Part shown: positions 16,449 to 25,176 of the stretch, piece after piece
Position numbering within the stretch: the first letter of the stretch is position 1
Layout: the number at the start of each line of letters is the position of its first letter
NCBI GenBank assembly: GCA_943329665.2
Contig: CALQEU020000002.1
Coordinates: 1-64,000, forward strand
Origin: JAJTFW01 sp903922455
Lineage (GTDB): Bacteria; Bacteroidota; Bacteroidia; AKYH767-A; OLB10
Reading direction: 5' to 3'
Length of the DNA stretch: 64,000 nt
Notes under the pieces: generated by a model
The model's database searches: none
The model's input: the letters and a program-made list of their open reading frames with translations, nothing else
What the model was told of the DNA's origin: nothing
Program-made: the position numbers and the translations under genes

Positions 16449-17078
16449 ATGAAATCATTTCACCTCCGACTCCCTCTATTTTTAATTCTCTGTTCCTTTT
16501 CTTTCTCGGCAGTTTCTCAAGTCATGGTTGAATTCAAAGATAATTCGAGTAAAGTTTACGATTATTCTTGGGCAGATGAGTTTGATGCAACAACATTAAA
16601 TGACGATAAATGGATGAACTCCTACCCTTGGGGTCGGCATTTGCGATGCAATCCAGAAAAGAACTATTATTCGGATGGGAACGATTTAATTCTTCAAAAT
16701 GGATTTTTGCAAATTCAAGCTCGCAAAGCGCCCATCACCACGAGAGCGATTCCCTACGAGAATGATGATCATATTATCTCCTGCAAAAACAAACCCGACA
16801 CTAAAAATTTAATGAACTTCGACTACCAAAGTGGTTTAATTTATTCGAAAGAAAAATTTAGATATGGTCATTTCGAAATTCGTTTTAAAACCGATGCCGC
16901 TTCAGGTCATTGGCCTGCTTTCTGGCTCTTTGGTGGGGATGGACAAGAGATCGATATTTTTGAAATGGGAGCTGGAAAATTAAATGAAGTGCATGTTGAT
17001 GTTCATTGCAAAGGAATTTACAAGCTTCAAATTGGTTCTGACAGCCAGATTTCGCAAATAGAACTTGAAATGCCTTAG
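16449..17078 (+). pseudogene. Truncated GH16-type beta-glucanase-like protein
   Basis: 209 residues with a signal peptide (MKSFHLRLPLFLILCSFSFS...). A laminarinase/GH16-like front half follows: YSWADEFDATTLNDDKW, WPAFWLFGG and the catalytic motif EIDIFE of the E-x-D-x-x-E type. GH16 domains need roughly 230-270 residues, and the second half after the catalytic strand, which normally closes the beta-sandwich, is missing. The reading frame ends in GIYKLQIGSDSQ... with no GH16 similarity I can see, and no continuation is visible in the 80 bp before sppA. I read it as a deletion remnant, or possibly a secreted short protein of changed function. Repeat-rich DNA lies just upstream. Confidence 0.65.
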
Positions 17079-17107
17079 ATGACCGCTGAATCGCTAATTT
17101 TAGCGAC

Positions 17108-17136
17108 TTGAATTCATCCAATCAAGACTATCTTTG
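17108..17136 (+). promoter_or_regulatory. Candidate sppA promoter
   Basis: TTG at 17108-17110 and TATCTTTG at 17129-17136 are 18 bases apart, matching the Bacteroidota -33/-7 pattern. The -7 box ends 22 bp before the sppA ATG. A short palindrome (TCGCTAA/TTAGCGA, 17091-17106) lies just upstream. Confidence 0.6.
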
Positions 17137-17158
17137 TATCCTACACTAAAACATCTCT

Positions 17159-18928
17159 ATGAAACAATTCTTTAAAATGCTCTTTGCTTCCATGTTTGGA
17201 TTCATCATTGGCACCGTCGTTTTGTTTTTCATTTTAATTTTTATTCTTTCCATGGTGGTTTCTTCCATGAGAACGGAAACCGTTACTGTCAAAGACAATA
17301 GCATATTACATTTAGAGCTGGACCAACCCATCAAAGAAAGAAGTTCTAAAAATCCATTTGAAGATTTTGATTTATCCAATTTCTCATCGAACCAACAACT
17401 TGGGCTAAACGACATTTTAAAAAACATTGACAAAGCTTCTAAAGATAATAATATCAAAGGAATTTACATTGACATTCCAAGCTTTCAAGGTGGATTAGCC
17501 ACTGTTGAAGAAATAAGAAATGCATTGTTGGCATTTAAGAAATCCGGAAAATTTATTTACGCTTATGGCGATTTTTATTCTCAAGGATCTTACTACCTCG
17601 CGAGTACCGCAGATAAAATCTACTTAAATCCAGAAGGACAAGTTGCTTTGAATGGAATTGCTTCTGAGTCCATGTTTTTCAAAGGAACGTTAGAAAAATT
17701 AGAAATTGAGCCTCAAGTAATTCGACACGGAAAATTTAAAAGTGCGATAGAGCCTTTCATCTTAGAAAAGATGAGTCCAGAAAATAGAGAGCAAGTAGCT
17801 GCATTTGTGGATCCAATTTGGAAACACATCAGTGATGAAATTTGCAAATCAAGAAAGATTGATCAATCTACTTTTAAAAATATGGTGGATAGTATGCAAT
17901 TAGAAAATGCAGCCGATGCAAAGCGACTAAAAGTAGTTGATGAAACGGCATACTTTGATGAATTTACTGCTCAAGTTGCGCGTAAGATGGGCATCAAGTC
18001 AAACAAAGAACTTCCTCTTATTTCACTGAGCCAATACAGTAAAACACCCGATAAAAGTGGTGTAAAATTAGCGATGGGTAAAATTGCAGTTATTTATGCT
18101 GTTGGAGATATTGGAAATGGCGAAGGAAATGATGAGACCATTGGTTCAGACAGACTATCTGCTACCATTCGCAAAGCACGTTTAGATGATAAAATAAAAG
18201 CCATTGTGCTTCGCGTTAATTCTCCAGGCGGTGATGCTTTAGCCTCTGAAGAAATTTGGAGAGAAGTGAGTTTAGCTAAGAAAAGTAAACCTGTCATTGT
18301 ATCGATGGGAGACTTGGCTGCATCGGGTGGTTATTATATAAGTTGTGCTGCCGATAAAATAGTTGCGCAACCCAATACACTTACAGGTTCCATTGGTGTG
18401 TTTGGTCTACTATTCAATGCGGAAAAAATGCTAAAAAATAAATTAGGTGTCACTACCGATATTTATAAAACCAATCCATACACTGATATGGGAACCATCG
18501 GGCGACCATTGACCAGTTCGGAAGCAATTATACTACAAAAGGAAGTAGATCGAATTTATGATGTCTTCACTCGACGAGTTGCGGAAGGAAGAGGAATGTC
18601 GCAAGCAATGGTAGATAGTCTAGGGCAAGGTAGAGTTTGGAGCGGAATTAACGCCTTGCAAAATGGATTGGCGGATACGCTAGGTGGAATTGAAACGGCA
18701 ATTTCAATAGCTGCAAAACAAGCAAAATTGACTGAGTACAGAATCATCCAACTTCCCGAACAAAAAGATCCCGTTCAAGAATTAGTAGAAGATTTCTCTA
18801 CTTCTATGAAAACAAAATATATGAAAGAAGACTTAGGTGAATCATACACCTATGTAAAAGCTGCAAAAGAGTTGTTGAAGATGAAAGGGGTGCAAGCAGT
18901 GAGTATGTATCGAATTGGGTTTTATTGA
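17159..18928 (+). CDS. sppA: Signal peptide peptidase SppA, 67-kDa type
   Basis: A 589-residue inner-membrane serine protease that degrades cleaved signal peptides. It has one N-terminal membrane anchor (residues 10-36) and two tandem S49 domains. The catalytic dyad is visible. The lysine is K153 in the first domain (TADKIYLNPEG). The serine is S389 in the second domain (GDLAASGGYYIS), after the oxyanion strand LRVNSPGGDALAS. Its length matches the long (E. coli-like) form rather than the short Bacillus form. It is a single gene with its own apparent promoter. The region downstream is repeat DNA. Confidence 0.95.
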   Translation: MKQFFKMLFASMFGFIIGTVVLFFILIFILSMVVSSMRTETVTVKDNSILHLELDQPIKERSSKNPFEDFDLSNFSSNQQLGLNDILKNIDKASKDNNIKGIYIDIPSFQGGLATVEEIRNALLAFKKSGKFIYAYGDFYSQGSYYLASTADKIYLNPEGQVALNGIASESMFFKGTLEKLEIEPQVIRHGKFKSAIEPFILEKMSPENREQVAAFVDPIWKHISDEICKSRKIDQSTFKNMVDSMQLENAADAKRLKVVDETAYFDEFTAQVARKMGIKSNKELPLISLSQYSKTPDKSGVKLAMGKIAVIYAVGDIGNGEGNDETIGSDRLSATIRKARLDDKIKAIVLRVNSPGGDALASEEIWREVSLAKKSKPVIVSMGDLAASGGYYISCAADKIVAQPNTLTGSIGVFGLLFNAEKMLKNKLGVTTDIYKTNPYTDMGTIGRPLTSSEAIILQKEVDRIYDVFTRRVAEGRGMSQAMVDSLGQGRVWSGINALQNGLADTLGGIETAISIAAKQAKLTEYRIIQLPEQKDPVQELVEDFSTSMKTKYMKEDLGESYTYVKAAKELLKMKGVQAVSMYRIGFY

Positions 18929-19411
18929 GATTGAATTTCACTAAAATATTAGTTTCAAAATAAAATTACGATATCAATTTAATTATGCGTAAACCACTAA
19001 TTGTTCACTGTTTTTTTACAGAATGACACTAAGTTCTTAGCAGAAAAATTTTCTCGCAACCCTCGGCAAGCTCAGGTTAAAAAGGCGCAGAGCCGCAAAG
19101 GCTGCGCTACGACAAATTTTCTCGCAACCCTCGGCAAGCTCAGGTTAAAAAGGCGCAGAGCCGCAAAGGCTGCGCTACGACAAATTTTCTCGCAAAGGCC
19201 TGCATGCATGCGCTGAGATGCAAAGGTTTCAATGCAACAATTTTTTTATCAATCACGATAGTAGTATGAATTGCGTAATAGCGAGAAAATTTAGCATCTC
19301 TAAAACTTAGCGCCTTTGCGATCTTTGCGAGCAACATTTGCGTAGAGAAACCCAACCGAATGGCTAAACGTCCGTGGAAAAAAGGTGAAATTAATTGAAT
19401 AATCAGTCAAA
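18929..19411. other. Gene-free repeat region between sppA and M50 protease
   Basis: I see no gene in these 480 bases. After about 110 AT-rich bases the segment holds a 68-bp tandem duplication (annotated separately). To its right are inverted fragments of the same family, such as GCGAGAAAATTTAGCAT at 19281-19297 and GCGCCTTTGCGATCTTTGCG near 19310-19330. The left TTTTCTCGCAA and right GCGAGAAAA elements face each other, so the block is broadly palindromic, like the block at 16134-16385. Confidence 0.7.
19047..19196. repeat. 68-bp tandem duplication
   Basis: Two complete 68-bp units begin at 19047 and 19115, with the first 14 bases of a third at 19183. Each unit runs from AATTTTCTCGCAACCC through GGCGCAGAGCCGCAAAGG to GCGCTACGACA. 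The copies I compared by eye appear identical, which implies recent duplication. Confidence 0.88.
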
Positions 19412-20167
19412 CTAATTTTCTCGATTTTCCTTTTCTGCATTTAGCAACTCATAATTCACAAACAACATTTGAGCTCTTTGCTCTGCTTCAACTGTATATT
19501 TCAATTCAGCTTTTGCACCAAAGAAAATAAAGATCCCAATCAAGATTAGCATGGGACTATAAAGCCAACCAAGCACTACGAATCCAATTGAAATCACTTG
19601 CCCAATGCGCACTGCAATTTTAGTGGCTTTCACTTTAGTTAATTTCATTGCTAAAAGAGATCTCAGAATTCTACCACCATCCATCGGAAAAGCCGGAATC
19701 ATATTAAACACCACTAAGGAAATATTTACGAGCAGCAAATTCACCAAAAAAGAATTCGAATCCATACTGGAAATATCCATTCCAAGAGGCAACCCTTTTC
19801 CAAAGTACATTACCACTGCTAAAATAATGATGATTCCCACATTCACTGCTGGACCCGCAATTGCCACCACCAATTCATGCCATGGTTTCTCTGGAATTTT
19901 TTCGAGTCGGGCCAATCCACCTATGGGCAACAAGGTAATGTCCTTGGTGGGAATTCCGTAACGTGCAGCAGAAAGAGCATGTCCAAATTCATGAAGCAAG
20001 ACACACATGAATACCATCAACAGAAATCCGATTTCTTCCGCTATAGCATTCAACGGACTCCCATCAAAAAAAGAATTCCCTCCTACCCATAAGAGTAAGA
20101 GAAGAAATGTCCAATGAATATAAACTCCAATATTTCTATAGGATCCAATACGAAATGCTCCTTTCAT
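19412..20167 (-). CDS. Site-2 protease family (M50) membrane metalloprotease
   Basis: A 251-residue polytopic membrane protein. The zinc site is HEFGH (LLHEFGHALSAARYG, about residues 57-73), and the third ligand region is NMIPAFPMDGGRILRSLL. About five to six hydrophobic segments are present, starting with IHWTFLLLLLWVGG. Family members cut transmembrane substrates such as anti-sigma factors, though no partner is indicated here. The compact length and lack of PDZ or CBS domains place it with the small rhomboid-like M50B proteins. The ATG at 20167 is well supported by MKGAFRIGSYRNIGVYIHW. It is divergent from polX. Confidence 0.9.
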   Translation of the reverse strand: MKGAFRIGSYRNIGVYIHWTFLLLLLWVGGNSFFDGSPLNAIAEEIGFLLMVFMCVLLHEFGHALSAARYGIPTKDITLLPIGGLARLEKIPEKPWHELVVAIAGPAVNVGIIIILAVVMYFGKGLPLGMDISSMDSNSFLVNLLLVNISLVVFNMIPAFPMDGGRILRSLLAMKLTKVKATKIAVRIGQVISIGFVVLGWLYSPMLILIGIFIFFGAKAELKYTVEAEQRAQMLFVNYELLNAEKENREN

Positions 20168-20302
20168 AAATATTACCTTCCTGCAAAGATACCATACCTT
20201 TTTAGGAAATATCCATCAATCAGCAGTTTTAATCATTTATCAAGCAGAACTACAAAAAACTAATTCCTTTTTAATATTTTTAACCAGATTAGAGAACGTC
20301 AA

Positions 20303-22009
20303 ATGGACAACCAAAAAATTGCAAATATTTTAGAATCTACTGCCAAGCTCCTTGAACTTCATGGAGATAATCCTTTTAAGATTAAATCGTACTTGAATGC
20401 CGTTAATAAAATCGAACGACAAGAAGAGAAACTGGAAGGAAAATCGAAGGAAGAGCTGGAAAAAATTGATGGGATTGGAAAAAGTTTGAGCCAGAAAATT
20501 TTTCAACTAATGCAAGAGCAAACTTTTCCAGAATTGGACGAACTCATTTCCAAAACACCCATCGGCGTTATGGAGATGATGAAAATTAAAGGCATAGGTC
20601 CAAAAAAAGTTGCTTCACTTTGGAAGGAACTAGAAATTGAATCACCAGGTGAACTTTTATACGCATGCAATGAAAACCGTTTGGTTGCATTGAAAGGTTT
20701 CGGACAAAAGACACAAGAGGCCATAAAAAAATCCATTGAATTTAGCATTTCTCAAAAAGGATTATTTCATTATGCTTTAGCGGAGTTAAATGCTACAATT
20801 TTTATGGAATCTCTTAAAAAGATAAATCCATCTATCGAGATGTTACTCGTAGGAGAAGTAAGAAGAAAATGCGAGATTGTTTCCAATATTCACTTCATTT
20901 CATCTGGAGAAAATCAAGAATCAATCCAGGACGCGCTTTCAAATATTTCCACAGAATTTTTTAAACTTGAAAAAACTGAATCTAACACAATCGAAGTAAG
21001 TTCAACGGCTGGAATTTCAATTCATATTCAATTTTTTCCTGCAAATGAAATCATCTACCAACAGTGGAAAGAAACGGGAATTGAATCTCATGTTTCTCAA
21101 TGCTTCGAATTAAAAAAGATGGATGAAATGGAATTGAAAAAATATACATCGGAGCTAGACATCTATCAAGCTTTCGCAATTCCTTACATCGAACCAGAAC
21201 TGAGAGAAGGTCGAGGTGAAATAAAAAGAGCTCTTGGTGGGAATTTACCAACTGCATTAGTCGAATTAAAAGACTTAAAAGGGATCTTACATAATCACAG
21301 TACGTATAGTGATGGAAAAAATACCTTGAAGGAAATGGCCTTGGCTTGTAAAAATTCAGGGTACGAATATTTGGGAATTTGTGATCATAGTAAATCTGCC
21401 TTTTATGCAGGTGGATTAAGCATTGAGAGAGTTGCTGAACAGCAAGAAGAAATTAAAAAGTTAAATGTAGAACTAGCTCCGTTTATTATTTTTTCGGGAG
21501 TTGAATCTGATATTCTCACCGACGGAAGTTTAGATTATCCCGAAGAAATTTTGAAGTCATTCGACTTCATTGTAGCTTCTGTACACTCAGGATTGAGAAT
21601 GGATATAGAAAGAGCTACACAACGCATCATTACGGCGGTTCAAAATCCATATACTACCATCCTTGGACATCCAACAGGCCGACTTTTACTTTCTAGGGCT
21701 GCCTACCCTATCGACCATGAAAAAGTGATTGATGCTTGTGCGAAATTTGGAGTCGTCATTGAATTAAATGCACATCCTTATCGACTCGATTTAGATTGGC
21801 GCTGGATTGAATACGCTATCAACAAAGGGGTCAAAATTTCCATCAATCCGGATGCTCATAGCACCGATGGCTACAAAGACATGTACTATGGTGTTTGCGT
21901 GGGAAGAAAGGGATATTTAACCGCTAAGGAAACATTTAACGCACAAAATCGAGAAGATATTAACAAATACTTTCAAGATCGAAAGAATGCAATTACAGGC
22001 AATCAATAA
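20303..22009 (+). CDS. PolX-family protein: HhH / degenerate polymerase / PHP domain
   Basis: 568 residues with PolX architecture. Helix-hairpin-helix DNA-binding repeats come first (KIDGIGKSLSQKI, MKIKGIGPKKVASL, LKGFGQKTQEAI), then a polymerase-beta-like nucleotidyltransferase region, then a C-terminal PHP domain (LHNHSTYSDGK with H330, H332 and D337, GICDHSKS, HPTGRLL, NPDAHSTDG). In active PolX the polymerase site carries Asp-x-Asp after GS-RR..E, and a third Asp later. Here the matching positions read S-N195-I-H197 and I-H241-I, so all three metal-binding aspartates are absent. The PHP phosphoesterase/3'-5' exonuclease site looks intact. I expect a DNA-binding PHP nuclease or phosphatase without polymerase activity. 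Confidence 0.9.
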   Translation: MDNQKIANILESTAKLLELHGDNPFKIKSYLNAVNKIERQEEKLEGKSKEELEKIDGIGKSLSQKIFQLMQEQTFPELDELISKTPIGVMEMMKIKGIGPKKVASLWKELEIESPGELLYACNENRLVALKGFGQKTQEAIKKSIEFSISQKGLFHYALAELNATIFMESLKKINPSIEMLLVGEVRRKCEIVSNIHFISSGENQESIQDALSNISTEFFKLEKTESNTIEVSSTAGISIHIQFFPANEIIYQQWKETGIESHVSQCFELKKMDEMELKKYTSELDIYQAFAIPYIEPELREGRGEIKRALGGNLPTALVELKDLKGILHNHSTYSDGKNTLKEMALACKNSGYEYLGICDHSKSAFYAGGLSIERVAEQQEEIKKLNVELAPFIIFSGVESDILTDGSLDYPEEILKSFDFIVASVHSGLRMDIERATQRIITAVQNPYTTILGHPTGRLLLSRAAYPIDHEKVIDACAKFGVVIELNAHPYRLDLDWRWIEYAINKGVKISINPDAHSTDGYKDMYYGVCVGRKGYLTAKETFNAQNREDINKYFQDRKNAITGNQ

Positions 22010-22049
22010 ATTCACTAATTTTATGCTAAGCCTTTAATTATTCTTCCTT

Positions 22050-23570
22050 ATGGCCATTATTAGTTCGGTACTTTCGTGGATTATGAAGCAGCGATTGCAT
22101 CAAATAGAGCTATTCATGAAATTTCCAAATGAGGTGCAACAGGATTTATTAAAGAAGCTTATTATTTCTGCCCGATATACAGAATTTGGTCGACGATTTG
22201 ATTTTTCTTCCATCTCTAGCTCAAAAGAATTTAGAAATCGAATTCCCCTTCAAGATTACGAAAGCTTAAAACCTTATATTATTCGTTTAAAAGCTGGAGA
22301 ACAACAATTACTTTGGCCGAGTGATGTACGATGGTTTGCAAAGTCGAGCGGAACAACGAACGATAAATCCAAGTTCATTCCTGTTACCAACGAAGCGTTG
22401 GAAGAATGTCATTACAAAGGTGGAAAAGATTTATTATGTCTATACTTTCACAATAATCCGGAGACGCAATTATTCAACGGTAAATTACTTACGCTCGGAG
22501 GAAGTCACCAATTAAATTCAAACTCCAACGATTCTTTTTACGGAGACTTAAGTGCGATCCTCATTCAGAATCTGCCTTTTTGGATACAATTGTTTCGTAC
22601 ACCCGAACGTTCCATTGCATTGATGGATGAGTGGGAAGAAAAAATTGAACGCATTGCTCAAACGACCATGAATGAGAATGTAACCAATATTGCGGGCGTT
22701 CCTTCTTGGACATTAGTACTGCTAAAAAGAATTCTGGAATTGAGTGGTAAAAAAGATTTGACGGAAGTTTGGCCCAACCTCGAACTCTTTGTTCATGGCG
22801 CTGTGAACTTTAGTCCTTACCGAGAGCAATTCCGACAACTCATTCCAAGTGCACAAATGAATTATCTGGAAACCTACAACGCTTCAGAAGGATTTTTTGG
22901 TATTCAAGACCAATCCAATTCAGAGGAAATGCTGTTGATGTTAGACTACGGTATCTACTATGAATTTTTACCGATCAGTGAGTGGGACAAAGATTTTCCT
23001 GAGACACTAACTTTGGATCAAGTGAAGATTGATGAAAACTATGCCATCATCATCACCACCAATGCTGGCTTGTGGAGATATAAAATTGGCGATACAGTAA
23101 CCTTCACATCATTGAATCCATTTCGTATTCGAATCACAGGAAGAACTTTGCATTTCATCAATGCATTTGGTGAAGAGTTAATTATTGATAATGCGGAAAA
23201 AGCATTGGCAATTGCATGTAAATCTAGCGGAGCGAGTATTAAAGATTATACGGCTGCTCCCGTCTATTTTGATGCAGAACATGGAGGCGCACATGAATGG
23301 CTCATTGAATTTGTAACACCACCCATTGATATAAACGACTTTAGTGTTTACCTCGACAATGCACTCAAGCAAATCAATTCTGATTATGAGGCGAAGCGTT
23401 ATAAAGACAAAGTGTTGAGTCTACCCATTGTGAGAAGTTTGCCTTGCGACACCTTCCACAATTGGATGAAATCAAAAGAAAAATTAGGCGGACAGCATAA
23501 AGTACCACGCTTGGCCAATCACCGAAATTATGTAGAAGAAATCATGAATAATTTTGTCTTAAATGCATAA
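22050..23570 (+). CDS. GH3-type acyl-adenylating / amido synthetase family protein
   Basis: A 506-residue protein of the GH3 auxin-responsive promoter family, part of the acyl-adenylate-forming superfamily. Plant members join amino acids to auxin or jasmonate. The bacterial role is unknown. The ATP-binding motif is SSGTTNDKSKFIPVT (near residue 99). Other family segments are GAVNFSPYREQFRQLIPS, YNASEGFFGIQD, YEFLPISEWD and the hinge KIGDTVTFTSLNPFRIRITGR. The length (about 500) is that of bacterial members. It overlaps the following secreted protein gene by eight bases, so the two are likely translated from one message. It lies 40 bp after the polX-like gene on the same strand. Confidence 0.9.
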   Translation: MAIISSVLSWIMKQRLHQIELFMKFPNEVQQDLLKKLIISARYTEFGRRFDFSSISSSKEFRNRIPLQDYESLKPYIIRLKAGEQQLLWPSDVRWFAKSSGTTNDKSKFIPVTNEALEECHYKGGKDLLCLYFHNNPETQLFNGKLLTLGGSHQLNSNSNDSFYGDLSAILIQNLPFWIQLFRTPERSIALMDEWEEKIERIAQTTMNENVTNIAGVPSWTLVLLKRILELSGKKDLTEVWPNLELFVHGAVNFSPYREQFRQLIPSAQMNYLETYNASEGFFGIQDQSNSEEMLLMLDYGIYYEFLPISEWDKDFPETLTLDQVKIDENYAIIITTNAGLWRYKIGDTVTFTSLNPFRIRITGRTLHFINAFGEELIIDNAEKALAIACKSSGASIKDYTAAPVYFDAEHGGAHEWLIEFVTPPIDINDFSVYLDNALKQINSDYEAKRYKDKVLSLPIVRSLPCDTFHNWMKSKEKLGGQHKVPRLANHRNYVEEIMNNFVLNA

Positions 23571-24342
23571 GTTCATCCTCCTCATCCTACTTACATTTTA
23601 TTCTACTTTTCCATCTTTTGCTCAATTGGAAATAAAACCAATAGCGAGCGTTTCCAATTTCGAAGTAGATCCATTAGGCAACTGTTACTATTTTAAAAAC
23701 GATGACCTGATTAAAGTGAATGCGCTTGGAAAAGAATTGGTGCGTTACAGCATGAAAAATCTGGGAGCTCCGAGTGCAATTGATGTAAGCAACCCACTTC
23801 GCATTTTAGTATTTTATTCGGCTCAGGCTGTCATTCGAATTTTAGATAATAACCTTGTCGACCAAAGTGAATTAGATCTGCGCAGCATGGGCATCATTCA
23901 ACCCAAAGTGATGGCGGGCACTCCCGATCAGGGAATCTGGATCTTTGATGAGATCAGTGCTTCATTGATCAAAATTGATACCCGACTAAATTCTTCAGCA
24001 CTATCGATTGACCTAACCCAGCTCACAGGGCGCAGACCCAATCCCGTTCGCTTAATTGCTAACCAAAATTGGGTCATAATGCACGACCAGCAAGGAATTA
24101 TCTTATTTGATCAGTTTGGAACCAAGTTAAAGTCCATCCCGCTGGATACGCCTTCCATTGTGCTCCAATTGAGTGAAAACAGTCTCATCTATTCCGACAA
24201 AGGGCAATTAATGAGTTATCAAATGAATTTGAATGCCTTTCAAAAAGAAAATAATTTAATCCCTCAAAACGCTGTAAAAGCCTATTTTTCAGAGGAGAAA
24301 TGCTGGCATCTTGATCAAGAAACCCTGTATTTCCCTCAATGA
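23563..24342 (+). CDS. Exported protein of unknown function, propeller-like
   Basis: 259 residues with a signal peptide (MHKFILLILLTFYSTFPSFA, then QLEIKP). The mature protein has short beta-strand units with NALGKEL, LRILVFYSA and DQFGTKLKSI patterns that suggest a small beta-propeller, but I cannot assign a named family. It overlaps the GH3-type gene by eight bases and is followed, after about 120 bp, by the deoxynucleoside kinase gene. Translational coupling suggests a link with the GH3-family protein, though one is exported and the other is cytoplasmic. Confidence 0.75.
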   Translation: MHKFILLILLTFYSTFPSFAQLEIKPIASVSNFEVDPLGNCYYFKNDDLIKVNALGKELVRYSMKNLGAPSAIDVSNPLRILVFYSAQAVIRILDNNLVDQSELDLRSMGIIQPKVMAGTPDQGIWIFDEISASLIKIDTRLNSSALSIDLTQLTGRRPNPVRLIANQNWVIMHDQQGIILFDQFGTKLKSIPLDTPSIVLQLSENSLIYSDKGQLMSYQMNLNAFQKENNLIPQNAVKAYFSEEKCWHLDQETLYFPQ

Positions 24343-24465
24343 ACTTTTCAACACATTTTGGTAGGCTTGATTACAGCAGTTATTTTTGAAGCATTCGGGC
24401 AAAAGTTCTCCGATATCTAAGTATTAAAACAAGATACCTTGGCTACAAGTTCAACTACAAAAAAC

Positions 24466-25086
24466 ATGCATATCGCAGTGGCCGGAAATATTGGTTCCGG
24501 TAAAACTACGCTTACAAGTCTACTTGCCAAAAATTTAAAGTGGGAACCACATTATGAAGACGTGGATGATAATCCTTATTTAAATGATTTTTACGAAGAC
24601 ATGCAACGATGGTCTTTCAATTTGCAGATTTATTTCTTGAACAGTCGATTCAATCAAATCATTAAAATCAGAAAAGCAAGTAAGACGGTAATTCAAGATA
24701 GAACCATCTATGAGGATTCCTATATTTTCGCACCCAACTTGCACGCGATGGGATTAATGACTACTCGTGATTTTAATAATTACTTAGAGTTATTTAATTT
24801 GATGAGCAACTTCGTTCAACCACCCGATTTATTGATTTACTTAAGAGGTACGGTTCCTGCCTTAGTTCGTCAAATCGAAAAGCGTGGAAGAACGTATGAA
24901 AATTCCATCCGTATCGATTATCTAAAAAGATTAAATGAAAGATACGAAGCTTGGATTTCGCAATATGAATTAGGCAAGCTTTTGATCATCGATATCGACG
25001 ATATTAACTTCGCTGAAAATCCTGAGCATTTAGGAATGGTCATTAATAAAATTAATGGCGAGATCCATGGATTGTTTCAACCATAA
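24466..25086 (+). CDS. Deoxynucleoside kinase
   Basis: A 206-residue kinase of the dCK/dGK/TK2 fold. It phosphorylates deoxynucleosides at the 5' position in cytoplasmic salvage. The P-loop GNIGSGKTTLT is at the N-terminus, and the substrate and catalytic segment DRTIYEDSYIFA (E-D-R-like region) is near residue 85. The lid region RGRTYENSIRIDYLKRLNERYE carries arginines that hold phosphate. The ATG at 24466 places the P-loop directly at the N-terminus, as in relatives. A TTG at 24439 would add nine residues and is less likely. Which base it prefers cannot be read from the sequence. A strong terminator follows. Confidence 0.9.
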   Translation: MHIAVAGNIGSGKTTLTSLLAKNLKWEPHYEDVDDNPYLNDFYEDMQRWSFNLQIYFLNSRFNQIIKIRKASKTVIQDRTIYEDSYIFAPNLHAMGLMTTRDFNNYLELFNLMSNFVQPPDLLIYLRGTVPALVRQIEKRGRTYENSIRIDYLKRLNERYEAWISQYELGKLLIIDIDDINFAENPEHLGMVINKINGEIHGLFQP

Positions 25087-25107
25087 ATCTCCTGTAGATA
25101 TCCACAT

Positions 25108-25137
25108 AAAAAACCTCGTCATAGCGAGGTTTTTTTA
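25108..25137. terminator. Bidirectional terminator
   Basis: Arms AAAAAACCTCG (25108-25118) and CGAGGTTTTTT (25125-25135) surround a six-base loop, with further T residues following. It lies between the convergent deoxynucleoside kinase and OmpH genes and can act on both strands. Confidence 0.9.
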
Positions 25138-25176
25138 TTTATAGAATCAATCGTTTTATTAAAAGCAAGGGCAAAA

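Noticed and set aside
17079..17158. Frameshifted continuation of the GH16 gene
   Set aside because: No frame between the stop and sppA shows the missing GH16 strands, so truncation fits better than a frameshift.
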